A model generated the notes under the pieces. The model searched no databases and had not been told where the DNA came from. It was given only the letters and a program-made list of their open reading frames with translations. 62,105 bases of DNA from Xaviernesmea oryzae (GTDB lineage: Bacteria; Pseudomonadota; Alphaproteobacteria; Rhizobiales; Rhizobiaceae): positions 1 to 62,105 of the forward strand of contig NZ_FOAM01000024.1 of assembly GCF_900109605.1 (NCBI RefSeq). Direction: 5' to 3'. Below, in pieces: positions 52,135-61,800 of the stretch. The position numbers were made by a program, and so were the translations under genes. Numbering within the stretch: position 1 is the stretch's first letter; each line of letters opens with the position of its first letter.

Positions 52135-53016
52135 ATGACCTCTGTCTGGCGGCGGCAGCTGCGCCGCATATCGCCCTTTCTGTTCATCCTGCCCGGCGCG
52201 CTGCTTTTCGGCACCGTCATCCTGCTAGCCTGCGTCGAGACCGTCTATATTTCCTTCCACGATTGGGACGGGATGGGCGCCATGCGCTGGATCGGGTTCG
52301 GCAACTACGCCGAGCTGATCGCCGATCCACAATTCTATGTTTCGCTGAAGAACAACCTGATCTGGCTCGCACTCTTCATGCTGGCGCCGCCGCTGGGTCT
52401 GGCGCTTGCTCTTCTGGTCAATCAGCAGATCGCCGGCATGCGCATCGTCAAATCGCTGTTCTTCATGCCGCTGGTGCTCGCTTCGGTGACGGTGGGTCTG
52501 GTGTTCGGCTGGGTCTATGACCCGAATTTCGGACTGCTGGCACTGATCGTCCAAGCCTTCGGCGGCGAGCCGCCGGCGCTTCTGTCGGATGAAAACACCG
52601 TCACCTATGCCATCGTCCTTGCCGGTCTCTGGCCGCAGGTCGCCTTCTGCATGGTGCTGTTTCTGGCGGGGCTGAACAATCTTTCATCGGATCTGATCGG
52701 CGCCGGCCGGGTGGATGGCGCGCGGGGCCTGGCCATGTTCCGCCATGTCGTGCTGCCGCAACTCACCCAGGTCAGCTTCATCGCGCTCGCCGTCAGCGTC
52801 ATCGGCGCGCTGCGCTCCTTCGACATGATCGCAGTGATGACGGCGGGCGGTCCGTTCGGCTCTTCCACCGTTCTCGCCTACCAGATGTACGAGCAGTCGA
52901 TCTTTTCCTACCGCTTCGGCTATGGCGCGGCGATCGCGACCGTCCTCTTCGTGATCATGGCCGCCTTCATCACCTGGTATCTCCTCATGATGAACCGTAT
53001 GGAACGGAGAGGCTGA
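52135..53016 (+). CDS. Sugar ABC transporter permease (MalF/UgpA-type)
   Basis: 293 residues, six membrane helices. LFILPGALLFGTVILLACVE, FGNYAELIADPQFYVSLKNN and the EAA loop DLIGAGRVDGARGLAMFRHV with VLPQLTQVSF mark a carbohydrate permease of the CUT1 family. Its stop overlaps the start of the next gene (TGATG). Confidence 0.94.
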   Translation: MTSVWRRQLRRISPFLFILPGALLFGTVILLACVETVYISFHDWDGMGAMRWIGFGNYAELIADPQFYVSLKNNLIWLALFMLAPPLGLALALLVNQQIAGMRIVKSLFFMPLVLASVTVGLVFGWVYDPNFGLLALIVQAFGGEPPALLSDENTVTYAIVLAGLWPQVAFCMVLFLAGLNNLSSDLIGAGRVDGARGLAMFRHVVLPQLTQVSFIALAVSVIGALRSFDMIAVMTAGGPFGSSTVLAYQMYEQSIFSYRFGYGAAIATVLFVIMAAFITWYLLMMNRMERRG

Positions 53017-53867
53017 TGTATCCGCGTCCGATCCCCGAAGAAAGTCCGCGTGCCAGGCTCTTCTATATGGCTGGCGTTGCGCTCGTCCTGCTGCTCTGGC
53101 TTCTGCCGCTTTGCGCGGTCATGCTCACCTCGATCAAATCGACCGAGGAGATCATGGCCGGTGCCTATTGGACCTGGCCACAGCGTTTCAGTCTGATCGA
53201 CAACTACACCGCCGTCTTCACGCAGACGGCCATGGCGCGCTTCTTCCTCAACAGCCTGATCATCACGGTGCCTTCCGTCATCCTTGTGCTGATCCTGTCG
53301 ACGCTGACCGGTTTCGTGCTCGCGCGCTACCGTTTCCCCGGCAATTGGCTGGTCTTCGCGCTCTTCGTCGGCGGCAATTTCCTGCCCGCGCAGATCATGA
53401 TGATCCCGGTGCGCGATCTCATGGTTTCGCTCGGCCTCTACGACACCTTCTGGGCGTTGATCATCTTCCACACGGCCTTCCAGACCGGGTTTGCCACGCT
53501 GTTCATGCGCAACTTCATTTCGGCTTTGCCGGATGAGCTCTTCCAGGCGGCACGGGCCGAGGGCGCTTCTCCGGCCCAGACCCTGATCCATGTCGTCGCG
53601 CCCCTGATGCGTCCGGCACTGGCCGCGCTCGCCATCCTCACCTTCACCTTCGTCTGGAACGATTATTTCTGGGCGGTGGTGCTGACCCAGAGCGACACCG
53701 TCAAACCGGTGACGGCGGGTCTGAACAATCTGCGCGGCGAATGGACCTCTGCTTGGAACATCGTCGCCGCCGCCACCATCGTCGTCGCCATTCCGCCTGT
53801 CACCATGTTCTTTCTGATGCAGCGTCATTTCATCGCCGGCCTCACCATGGGCGCTGTCAAAGGCTGA
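53016..53867 (+). CDS. Sugar ABC transporter permease (MalG/UgpE-type)
   Basis: 283 residues with six helices and the EAA loop DELFQAARAEGASPAQTLIH; IMMIPVRDLMVSLGLYDTFW is typical of CUT1 inner permeases. It pairs with the previous gene product to form the channel. Confidence 0.94.
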   Translation: MYPRPIPEESPRARLFYMAGVALVLLLWLLPLCAVMLTSIKSTEEIMAGAYWTWPQRFSLIDNYTAVFTQTAMARFFLNSLIITVPSVILVLILSTLTGFVLARYRFPGNWLVFALFVGGNFLPAQIMMIPVRDLMVSLGLYDTFWALIIFHTAFQTGFATLFMRNFISALPDELFQAARAEGASPAQTLIHVVAPLMRPALAALAILTFTFVWNDYFWAVVLTQSDTVKPVTAGLNNLRGEWTSAWNIVAAATIVVAIPPVTMFFLMQRHFIAGLTMGAVKG

Positions 53868-53930
53868 GGCTGCCTCGACTTCGACCCGGTCCAGCCGCCG
53901 CAGGCGCACCAATTCTTGCAGGAGTTTTCC

Positions 53931-55067
53931 ATGGCTCATGTCGAGCTTGCGAATGTCGACAAATATTACGGACACTATCACGCGCTGCGCGGCATCGACC
54001 TCTCGGTCGACAAAGGCGAGTTCATCGTCATGGTCGGGCCTTCCGGCTGCGGAAAATCGACCACGCTGAAGACCATTGCGGGCCTGGAGTCGATCAGCTC
54101 CGGCCGAATCGTCATCAACGGGCGCGACGTGACGCGCGAGGAACCGGGCGATCGTGGCATTGCCATGGTCTTTCAATCCTACGCGCTTTATCCGCACATG
54201 ACGGTGGCGGAAAACATGGGCTTCGGGCTGCGCATGCAGAAGCGGCCCAAGGCTGAGATCGACCAGGCGGTCCTGCGCGCCGCCGAGATCCTGCGGCTGA
54301 CGGACCAGCTCGACAAACGGCCGAAAGCCTTGTCCGGAGGCCAGCGCCAACGTGTCGCCATCGGACGGGCGATTACCCGCTCGCCGGAGGTGTTTCTGTT
54401 CGATGAACCATTGTCCAACCTGGATGCCGCTTTGCGCACGCAGATGCGCGTGGAGCTTTCGACGCTGCATGAGCGGCTCGGCTCGACCATGATCTATGTC
54501 ACGCATGACCAGGTGGAAGCCATGACCATGGCCAGCCGCATCGTCGTCTTCAACAAGGGGATCGTTGAGCAGGTAGGCGCGCCGTTGGAGCTCTATGCCA
54601 ATCCGGTCAATCTCTTCGTCGCCGGCTTTCTCGGGGCGCCGCGCATGAACTTCGTCAGCGTGCGCCTTGGCCGGATCGTCGACGGGACGGCCGAGGTGGC
54701 TGTGGATGGTGGACCGACCTTCCAGGTCCCCGTTGTGGCGGACCTGCCGACGATGCCGCCGGGCGCGACGCTCACGCTCGGCATCCGGCCGGAAAACATC
54801 GTGCTGAGGCCCGCATCGGCGGGGACGGTGCCGGCGACCATCCGCCTGGTCGAGCAGCTTGGCCGTGAAACGATCCTCTATGTCGATGCCGGGCTCCTCA
54901 AGGCCAGCAGCTCCGAGTCCGGCACTGCCAATCTGACCGTGCAGACCGCCGAGCCACGCCCCCTCCACACTGGTGAGGCCATTCATCTGAGCCTGCCCGA
55001 AAACGCGCTCTTCCTTTTCGCCCCCGATGGCCGGCGCATCAGCCGCGCCAGGCCGGTTTTCTCCTGA
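53931..55067 (+). CDS. Sugar ABC transporter ATPase (MalK/UgpC-type)
   Basis: 378 residues from ATG 53931 (AGGAG seven bases upstream). Walker A GPSGCGKST, signature LSGGQRQRVAIGRA, Walker B VFLFDEPLSNLDA and the His loop YVTHDQVEAM are all intact. The C-terminal TOBE domain (GIRPENIVLRPASAGTVPA) is present. It drives the transporter encoded just upstream. Confidence 0.95.
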   Translation: MAHVELANVDKYYGHYHALRGIDLSVDKGEFIVMVGPSGCGKSTTLKTIAGLESISSGRIVINGRDVTREEPGDRGIAMVFQSYALYPHMTVAENMGFGLRMQKRPKAEIDQAVLRAAEILRLTDQLDKRPKALSGGQRQRVAIGRAITRSPEVFLFDEPLSNLDAALRTQMRVELSTLHERLGSTMIYVTHDQVEAMTMASRIVVFNKGIVEQVGAPLELYANPVNLFVAGFLGAPRMNFVSVRLGRIVDGTAEVAVDGGPTFQVPVVADLPTMPPGATLTLGIRPENIVLRPASAGTVPATIRLVEQLGRETILYVDAGLLKASSSESGTANLTVQTAEPRPLHTGEAIHLSLPENALFLFAPDGRRISRARPVFS

Positions 55068-55087
55068 TCTCGATAGGTTCGTTCACA

Positions 55088-57226
55088 ATGACACGCATCC
55101 AACCCAAGCCGCTTTCCGTCTGGCGTCCGACCTCTCTCGACCAGGCCTGGATCGGCGCGCCGCATTATCCCGAGCATGTCGACCGCTCCTACTGGGAGCG
55201 CGATGCCGAGCGCATGGCGCTGGCCGGCTTCAACATCACCCGGCTGGCCGAATTTGCCTGGCACATTCTGGAGCCGCACGAAGGTGTCTTCGACTTCGGC
55301 CTGTTCGATGAGGCGATCGAGGTGCTCGGGCGCCATGGCGTCAGGACGATTCTCTGCACGCCGACCGCCACGCCGCCGCGCTGGCTGACGCAACGCTATC
55401 CCGAGGTGCTGCGTGTCGATGCGCAGGGGCGGCAGGCAAGCCATGGCTCGCGCCAGCATGCCGATACGACGAGCCCCGTCTATCGCCTGCATAGCCGCCG
55501 CATCACCCGCGCCATGGCCGAGCATTACCGGGACAATCCGCATGTTATCGCTTGGCAGACCGACAATGAGCTGAACACCACGGTGTCCGAAAGCTACGGG
55601 CCGGCAACGCTTCTGGAATTCCAGCGCTTCTGCCGGGAAAAATACGGCTCGATCGAGGCTTTGAACGCGGCCTGGGGCGGGGATTTCTGGGCAACGGCCT
55701 ATCAGAGCTTCGACCAGCTGGTCCTGCCTAGGGGGATGAACCCGACCTATCTGAGCCCCGGCCATGTCCAGGATTATCACCGGTTTCTGGCTGCCGCCAC
55801 CGCGCTCTTCCAGCATGAGCAGGTCAAGATCCTGCGCGCTGCCAATCCGGACTGGATGATCTTTCACAATCTCGGTAATCTCGCCGATATCGATTTCCGT
55901 GGCCAATTTGGCGAAGACCTCGATTTTCTCGGTTTCGATATCTACCCGTTCCTCTATGACGAGATGCGCCGCGGCGGCGGTCACGAGCCGATGCAGGCCT
56001 TTCATCTCGACCAGTGCCGCGCCTTCACCGGCAATTTCATCGTGCCGGAACAGGCGTCGGGATTGGGAAGCCAGCCTGGCTTTTCCTCCAACGTGCCCGA
56101 GCCCGGCGAAATGCGGCGCATGGCCTTTACCTCGGTCTCACGCGGGGCAGACGGGGTGATGTTCTTCCGCTGGCGTCCGGCGCATTTCGGGGCTGAGATC
56201 TACTGGAACGGCATTCTCGACCATGACGACCAGATGCGCCGGCGCTTTGACGAGGCGCAGCAATTCGCAGGCGAGATGAAGCGGATCGAAAAGGATCTGC
56301 TCGGCACCAGCGTGCGCATGGACCTGGCGATCGCCGGCGCGGATTTTGACAATCAGGAGGCCTACAAGACCTATCCGATCGGCCTGCCGAGCCCGCTGCA
56401 GGACAGCCAGCTGCTGCATGGCGCCGCCTATCGCCGTGGTATTGCCTGCGGCCTCATCCATCCGGAAGACGACCTTTCACGGATCAAGGCGCTGTATGTT
56501 CCACATTGGGTGATGTGGAAGGATGAATGGAACGACGCGGTCGAGCGCTTCGTCCAAGGCGGCGGGACGCTGATCCTTTCGGCTATGACGGGCACGCGCA
56601 CGCCCGACAACCATGTGCTGCGCGAGCAGGCGCCGGGCAGCAGACTTGCTGCCCTGTCTGGGGTTCGGGTCAGCGAGTTCGGGCCGCTCGCCGCGCCCGG
56701 CGCCGATGGGCTTCTGCAGGGCTGGCGCGAGAACGGTCCCGGCTTCTACCAGCCGGCCGAGCGCCCGGCGACCAGCGCTGCGCGCCGGCGCTACGACTTC
56801 GCCATCGGCAATCGCGGCTTTACCGCCGGCCATCTCTATGAGCGGCTGGACGTGGCAGAGGGCGTGGAAGCCTTGGGCCGCTGGACCAGCCGTTTCCTCT
56901 CCGGCGAGCCGATGCTGACGCGACGCCGGCAGGGCAAGGGACAGGTCCTTTACCTTGCCACCTATCTGACGCCTGACCTGGCCGAGGCCCTTCTCGACCT
57001 GCTCGCAGCCGAAGCGGGCATCGCGCCGCTGCTGGATGACCTGCCCGAGGGTGTCGAGGTGGCCGAGCGCGAGGGAGGGGATCGCCGCTTGCTCTTCGTG
57101 CTCAACACGCGGCACGAGCCTGTCGAGGTCAGCCTGCCGCAGGGGCAGGAGCTTCTTCAGGGCACGCCTACCGGCGCCGCGACGAGCCTTGCCGCATACG
57201 ACGTGCGGATCATCAGGCTGACCTAG
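55088..57226 (+). CDS. Beta-galactosidase, GH42 family
   Basis: 712 residues. The GH42 barrel is clear: GAPHYPEHVDRSYWERDAER, MALAGFNITRLAEFAWHILE, TILCTPTATPPRWLTQRYPE, AWQTDNELNTT with the acid/base Glu, and FIVPEQASGLGS with the nucleophile Glu. Trimerisation and C-terminal beta domains follow. No signal peptide, so intracellular. Placed 20 bases after the ATPase gene, it should cleave the galactoside delivered by this transporter. Confidence 0.94.
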   Translation: MTRIQPKPLSVWRPTSLDQAWIGAPHYPEHVDRSYWERDAERMALAGFNITRLAEFAWHILEPHEGVFDFGLFDEAIEVLGRHGVRTILCTPTATPPRWLTQRYPEVLRVDAQGRQASHGSRQHADTTSPVYRLHSRRITRAMAEHYRDNPHVIAWQTDNELNTTVSESYGPATLLEFQRFCREKYGSIEALNAAWGGDFWATAYQSFDQLVLPRGMNPTYLSPGHVQDYHRFLAAATALFQHEQVKILRAANPDWMIFHNLGNLADIDFRGQFGEDLDFLGFDIYPFLYDEMRRGGGHEPMQAFHLDQCRAFTGNFIVPEQASGLGSQPGFSSNVPEPGEMRRMAFTSVSRGADGVMFFRWRPAHFGAEIYWNGILDHDDQMRRRFDEAQQFAGEMKRIEKDLLGTSVRMDLAIAGADFDNQEAYKTYPIGLPSPLQDSQLLHGAAYRRGIACGLIHPEDDLSRIKALYVPHWVMWKDEWNDAVERFVQGGGTLILSAMTGTRTPDNHVLREQAPGSRLAALSGVRVSEFGPLAAPGADGLLQGWRENGPGFYQPAERPATSAARRRYDFAIGNRGFTAGHLYERLDVAEGVEALGRWTSRFLSGEPMLTRRRQGKGQVLYLATYLTPDLAEALLDLLAAEAGIAPLLDDLPEGVEVAEREGGDRRLLFVLNTRHEPVEVSLPQGQELLQGTPTGAATSLAAYDVRIIRLT

Positions 57227-57329
57227 AGCTATTCCGAATGTTTAGCATCGGCCTAGAAACGCAGGATCTGTTTCTGTCAAAAGGTGAAACGCTCTAAGCG
57301 CGCGAGACCTCCGGCGGCCGACAGTCTCT

Positions 57330-57701
57330 TCAAGCTTCTGTCTCGATCACGACCTTGTTCGGATAGAATGCAAGATGGCCCGCAATAGCGGAAACGGCCT
57401 CATGGGGCGTCTCATAGCTCCAGACGCCGTTTTGCCCGTCAGCTCCGGTCGGAAGGTCGAAATAGGACGCATCACCCTTGTAGGGGCAATGTGTGGAATG
57501 CGTGGAGCGGTGGAGCGCCGTCATGTCGGCGTCTTGCCTCGGCACATAGTACACTGCGGGATAGGCCGCTTCCTTCAGGGTGAGAGCCCGCCGGCTGTCG
57601 GCGATCACCCTGTCGCCGGCGCACACCACTACGCGGCCCTCAAACGGGGCGATGCTGATCGGGTGACTCGCGTCGGGGATTTTGAATGGCTTGCCAGTCA
57701 T
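57330..57701 (-). CDS. DUF427-family protein
   Basis: 123 residues from ATG 57701 with GGAGA upstream; the longer frame to 57758 is less natural. RVVVCAGDRVIADSRRALTL, YPAVYYVPRQDADM and HSTHCPYKGDASYFDLP are the DUF427 (PF04248) core. Function is unknown in bacteria generally. Divergent from the gamma-glutamyltransferase gene with under 100 bases between starts. Confidence 0.92.
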   Translation of the reverse strand: MTGKPFKIPDASHPISIAPFEGRVVVCAGDRVIADSRRALTLKEAAYPAVYYVPRQDADMTALHRSTHSTHCPYKGDASYFDLPTGADGQNGVWSYETPHEAVSAIAGHLAFYPNKVVIETEA

Positions 57702-57799
57702 CGATTTTCTCCTCACTCTGGCTTGCGTGCGCGCCAGGCAATGGCTTGCCTGTCGCAAGAAGCGCGCGCTTCAATATAGGTCGAGGAGGAGAATTCTCC

Positions 57800-59542
57800 A
57801 TGCGCATGTCGGTGAAAGCATGTCTCACCATCCTGACGACCGCCACACTCGTCATGGGACGGGCGTTGCCCGTGTCCGCGGCATCTCCCGCGGCTGTACG
57901 GGCCGAGCACGGAATGGTTGTCAGTGCCCATCGGCTGGCGTCCGAGATTGGTGTCGACGTGCTGCGCAAAGGGGGCAATGCCGTCGATGCGGCGGTTGCT
58001 GTGGGCTATGCGCTGGCCGTCGTCTATCCCTCGGCCGGCAATATCGGCGGCGGCGGGTTCATGACCATTCGCCTTGCGGGCGGCGGCACGCATTTTCTCG
58101 ACTTCCGCGAGCGGGCTCCGTTGGCGGCCAGCAAGACCATGTATCTCGATGCCGCAGGCAACGTCGTGCCGGGCCGCTCGACCGCAGGCTATCTTGCCGT
58201 CGGCGTTCCCGGGAGTGTGATGGGCTTCGAAACCGCGCTTACCCGCTTTGGCACGCTTGCCCGCGCTGCGGTGATGGCGCCAGCGATCCATCTGGCGGAA
58301 GAGGGTTTCACGCTCGAAGACGGCGATGTCACCATCTTCACGGGCGGGGCGAAGAAGCTCGGCAAGGATCCTGCCGCAGCCCGGATCTTCCTCAAGGAGG
58401 GCAAGCCGTTTGCCGTGGGCGACCGCCTGATCCAGACGGACCTTGCGGAAAGCCTGCGCTTGATCTCCAGCCTCGGCCCGGACGCCTTCTACAAAGGGCC
58501 GATCACGGAGAAGATCGTCAAGGCCAGCGCTGCAAAGGGCGGCATTCTGGCGGCTTCCGACTTTTCGGCCTATGAGGTGCGCGACCTTGCGCCGATCAGG
58601 TGCCATTATCGCGGCTATGAGATCATCTCCTCGCCGCCACCGAGCTCCGGCGGGGTGATCCTGTGCGAGATCCTCAACGTGCTCGAAGGCTATCCCCTGG
58701 CCCATCTCGGGCCAGCCTCGGCCGAGACGGTGCATTACATGGTGGAGGCGATGCGCCATGCCTATGCCGACCGCAATGCCGCTCTGGGGGATCCGGCCTT
58801 TGTCGACAACCCCGTCTCCACGCTGCTGGACAAGGCCTATGCGGCGAAGATCCGGGCGGCGATCCAGCCTTTCCGGTCAGGCAAATCCGAGGCGGTCAAG
58901 CCGCTGGCGCTTGCCGAAAGCCACGAAACGACGCATGTTTCGATCGTCGACGACAAAGGCAACGCCGTCTCGATGACCTACACGCTGAACGGCTCGTTCG
59001 GGGCCGGTGTCGTGGCCGACGGGTCCGGCATCCTGCTCAACAACGAGATGGATGATTTCACCTCCAAGCCCGGGACGGCCAATCTTTACGGACTGGTGCA
59101 GGGCGAGGCCAATGCCATTGCGCCGGGCAAGACGCCGCTGTCGTCGATGAGCCCGACGATCGTCACCAAGGACGGCAAGCTCTTCATGGTGATCGGCAGT
59201 CCCGGCGGCGCACGGATCATCACCATCACGCTGGAAGCCATCCTCAACGTCATCGATCACGGAATGACCATCAGCGAGGCTATCGACGCGCCCCGCATCC
59301 ATCACCAGTGGCTGCCGGACAGGGTCGTCATGGAGCCGTTTGCACTGTCGCGGGACACGCAGAGACTTCTTGCGGATATGGGGCATGATGTCGGCATCGA
59401 TCCCGACTGGACCATCTGGGGCCAGGCGGCCGGTATCCTGATCGGCGGCGACAATGTCGGCAGCATCGAGGCTGGAACGGGTGCGCCGCTGAACGGCGCC
59501 ATGGACGTTCGGTCCCTCACGGGTCGGGCCATGGGTTATTGA
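57800..59542 (+). CDS. ggt: Gamma-glutamyltransferase (proenzyme)
   Basis: 580 residues from ATG 57800, preceded by GAGGAGGAG; the signal peptide ends at PVSAASPAA. VVSAHRLASEIGVDVLRKGG, NAVDAAVAVGYALAV and GNIGGGGFMTIRL open the large subunit. HETTHVSIVDDKGNAVSMTY holds the Thr (about residue 377) at which the proenzyme self-cleaves, followed by SSPPPSSGG-type and GSPGGARIITI blocks of the small subunit. It transfers or hydrolyses gamma-glutamyl groups, e.g. of glutathione, in the periplasm. A truncated near-identical copy of its 3' end sits at 48849-49292. Confidence 0.95.
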   Translation: MRMSVKACLTILTTATLVMGRALPVSAASPAAVRAEHGMVVSAHRLASEIGVDVLRKGGNAVDAAVAVGYALAVVYPSAGNIGGGGFMTIRLAGGGTHFLDFRERAPLAASKTMYLDAAGNVVPGRSTAGYLAVGVPGSVMGFETALTRFGTLARAAVMAPAIHLAEEGFTLEDGDVTIFTGGAKKLGKDPAAARIFLKEGKPFAVGDRLIQTDLAESLRLISSLGPDAFYKGPITEKIVKASAAKGGILAASDFSAYEVRDLAPIRCHYRGYEIISSPPPSSGGVILCEILNVLEGYPLAHLGPASAETVHYMVEAMRHAYADRNAALGDPAFVDNPVSTLLDKAYAAKIRAAIQPFRSGKSEAVKPLALAESHETTHVSIVDDKGNAVSMTYTLNGSFGAGVVADGSGILLNNEMDDFTSKPGTANLYGLVQGEANAIAPGKTPLSSMSPTIVTKDGKLFMVIGSPGGARIITITLEAILNVIDHGMTISEAIDAPRIHHQWLPDRVVMEPFALSRDTQRLLADMGHDVGIDPDWTIWGQAAGILIGGDNVGSIEAGTGAPLNGAMDVRSLTGRAMGY

Positions 59543-59846
59543 AAACTTGGCAGCTGACCAGGCAGTCGGGGGACTTTAGGTTGCGCCGGCGCTCGGCAGG
59601 TCGGCCGGCGTGCGCTGCTTTGGCGCCGGGCTGATGGTCTATGGCTGACGTGAGGGCATTAGACCGCCCATAGGCGCTACGTTGGCACGTCATCATGCGG
59701 CGCAAATGCGAGGCTGAAGGTGCTTGCCGATTCCTAGTCGATTGGCGACACAACCTCAGCGTCGCGATGCCTTGGCGAAGGAAATTCGCTGCCACGGAAA
59801 GGAACGCAGACCCTAGCTACATTTTCGCTCGTCTTGACCCAGCATC
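59543..59846. other. Gene-free region
   Basis: About 300 bases after the ggt stop with no convincing gene. The first ~40 bases still resemble the sequence after the truncated ggt copy at 49293, so the duplicated segment extends past the stop codon here. Confidence 0.4.
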
Positions 59847-59876
59847 AGTCAACGACTATTTTGCAGTCAATGACTA
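59847..59876. promoter_or_regulatory. Tandem dyad operator upstream of fitAB
   Basis: AGTCAACGACTA (59847-59858) and AGTCAATGACTA (59865-59876) are two near-identical sites, each an AGTC/GACT dyad, 18 bases apart, immediately before the antitoxin start at 59889. This matches how FitA/VapB ribbon-helix-helix antitoxins bind as dimers of dimers to repress their own operon. Confidence 0.6.
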
Positions 59877-59888
59877 ATTGAGGTCGAT

Positions 59889-60140
59889 ATGGGTATGTCA
59901 ACGATGACCATTCGTAACCTGGATGACGCGCTCAAAAGGCGTCTGCGCGTGCGCGCCGCTGAGCACGGCCGATCGATGGAGGACGAAGCGCGGGATATTC
60001 TGCGCGCGGCACTGTCTGTCGAGGCGGCACGTCATCCGTCACTGGTGGAGGCTATACGTGCGCGCGTGAGCGCGGTAGGCGGCGTCGAACTCGAACTGCC
60101 AGCACGCGAGCCCATCCGCACGCCTCCGGATCTAACATGA
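59889..60140 (+). CDS. FitA/VapB-type antitoxin (ribbon-helix-helix)
   Basis: 83 residues. MTIRNLDDALKRRLRVRAAE with HGRSMEDEARDILRAAL is the FitA-like RHH DNA-binding region, and the C-terminal VELELPAREPIRTPPDL would fill the toxin active site. It overlaps the toxin start by four bases. It likely represses its own promoter at the tandem dyads upstream. Confidence 0.9.
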   Translation: MGMSTMTIRNLDDALKRRLRVRAAEHGRSMEDEARDILRAALSVEAARHPSLVEAIRARVSAVGGVELELPAREPIRTPPDLT

Positions 60141-60556
60141 TTGTCATGGACACGAACGTCTTGTCAGAAGTCTTGCGCCCGGCTCCGGAACCGAGCGTCC
60201 TGTCCTGGATGGCGGCGCAGCCGCGAACGGCTCTTTTTACCACGACCGTGACGCGCGCCGAATTGCTCTACGGCGCCAATTTGCTTCCTGACGGTCGGCG
60301 CAAGGCGACTCTGTTGCGCGCGGTTAGTTCGATCTTCACGGTTGACATGGCGAGGCAGGTGCTGAGCTTCGATAACGAGGCAGCCGACGCCTATGCGGAC
60401 ATCGCGGCCGCGCGCCAGATCTCGGGGCGGCCAATCAGCCAGTTCGATGCGATGATCGCGGCGATCTGTCGCTCCCGCGGCGCGAGGCTGGCGACACGAA
60501 ACACGCGGGATTTTGTCGAGTGCGGGATCGATCTGATCAATCCATGGACGCTGTAA
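60137..60556 (+). CDS. FitB/VapC-type PIN-domain toxin ribonuclease
   Basis: 139 residues. PIN-domain acidic residues are in place: MDTNVLSEVLRP (Asp), TVTRAELLYGA (Glu), SQFDAMIAAICR (Asp) and ATRNTRDFVECGIDLINPW (Asp). FitB subtype by the SEVLRP and NPW signatures. It is a Mg-dependent RNase neutralised by the preceding antitoxin. Together they probably stabilise the element. Confidence 0.93.
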   Translation: MIVMDTNVLSEVLRPAPEPSVLSWMAAQPRTALFTTTVTRAELLYGANLLPDGRRKATLLRAVSSIFTVDMARQVLSFDNEAADAYADIAAARQISGRPISQFDAMIAAICRSRGARLATRNTRDFVECGIDLINPWTL

Positions 60557-60726
60557 GGCGAGTCTTGGCCATAGCCGCTTGACGGCTGTGCACTCATTTG
60601 CCCGCCGATGCATTTTGGTGCGATATCGAATTTGAGGGTTGGACGCCCGCGCCGACGCGATAAGCTTCTCTGGCTCCTTAAAGCGGTAGCGGACCATTAG
60701 CTCATTACGCCGTAAGCCTGGTCTCC

Positions 60727-61365
60727 TCAAAGCCCTGCCGCTTTGGTGAGGTTGACGCGGAACCGATCTCCGCGCCTCTGGTACCGCCGCTTCATCTCAG
60801 CGGATGCGTGACCGAGCTGCTTTCGGACATATCGCTCATCAATCTCCGCCGAGAAGGCAAGACTTGCGTCGAGCGCGGGCGTGCGGAAGATCATCGGGCA
60901 GAAAGCTGGTGTGCCAGGCAAATTGTTCTTCACCCGATGTCGAGTCGAATTCGCTCCACCCACTGCGAATTGCCGGTCGGGATCAACGACAAGGGCATAG
61001 GTGCCCTGCGCTGCGTCAGGTAGATCGAGCTGGATATCGAGCAGCCATTCGTAGAGAAACCACAGCCGTCGCGCATAGGCGCCAATAGGCGCTGCGCGCA
61101 CCATTTCAGCGATTGGTTCAGGTCCAATCTGCCGGAACAGGGCTTTCAGAACGGCAAGGTCCAACCCTTCATAGCGTAGCGCGAAGGTCATGTGTCCGGC
61201 AAGGTCGTTGTCCGGGTGATGGCGGGGGGTGTAAATGTTCCAACGCTCTGCCTCATAAACTTTATGACGTGGGCCGATTGCTGACAGGTTGATTGGTACA
61301 AGCACGGCTAATTCAAAGGCATCGATCAGCGCCGCATAGCCGACAGGGATCGCGGCTTCCGGCAT
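60727..61365 (-). pseudogene. Chimeric frame: Fic-protein N-terminus joined to tyrosine-recombinase tail
   Basis: 212 residues in one frame. Residues 1 to ~165 (AIPVGYAALIDAFELAVLVP, RWNIYTPRHHPDNDLAGHMT, LWFLYEWLLDIQLDLPD, VKNNLPGTPAFCPMIFRTPA) match the N-terminal region of a rhizobial Fic-type adenylyltransferase family, but the catalytic HPFxxGNGR part is missing. From near 60865 the frame continues as SAEIDERYVRKQLGHASAEM with KRRYQRRGDRF, the end of a phage-type integrase. That tail resembles the integrase at 61801. A recombination product; no function expected. Confidence 0.75.
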
Positions 61366-61800
61366 CCAGCGGCCGTGAAAAATGCTGACCGCGCCTGAAA
61401 CGGCTTTCTTTGCCCGTGCTCCATGAATCTCGATATCCGATTATGAAAATCAGTTCCTGAGCAAGATTCTCTTGAAATACAATTATAAGCAACGAATTTC
61501 GATAACAATGAGTCCGTGCTAACGAAAATTGATTCTGAAGGACGGTGCAATACACAAGATCTTCTGTAAACGGCTCATCGATCTAGCGGACAAACGGTAC
61601 CACAAGGATTTGTGCCAGACGGAGAAGAAGCATGGATGATCTCGATAAGCTGATACGGACGCCCTCTGAGGATTAACAGCCCGCCGTAGCAAAGCGGAGA
61701 ATTGAAACCCGCGGCCGTCGGGTCGCTCGACGGAACGCTAAAAATCGTTGCAGATATCGTGGGCAAGAAAGTCGATCTATCCAGTACCGCGGAGCACCGT
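61366..61800. other. Gene-free AT-rich region
   Basis: 435 bases with no convincing gene; composition is more AT-rich than the flanks. It separates the chimeric Fic/integrase frame from the recombinase. It may contain the lost 5' flank of the Fic gene or an attachment-site scar, but no clear repeat was seen. Confidence 0.35.

Noticed and set aside
52920-54986. 688-codon open frame on the minus strand
   Set aside because: It is wholly antisense to the second sugar permease and the ATPase gene, both with full family motifs; its His/Arg/Asp-rich composition is typical of shadow frames in GC-rich DNA.
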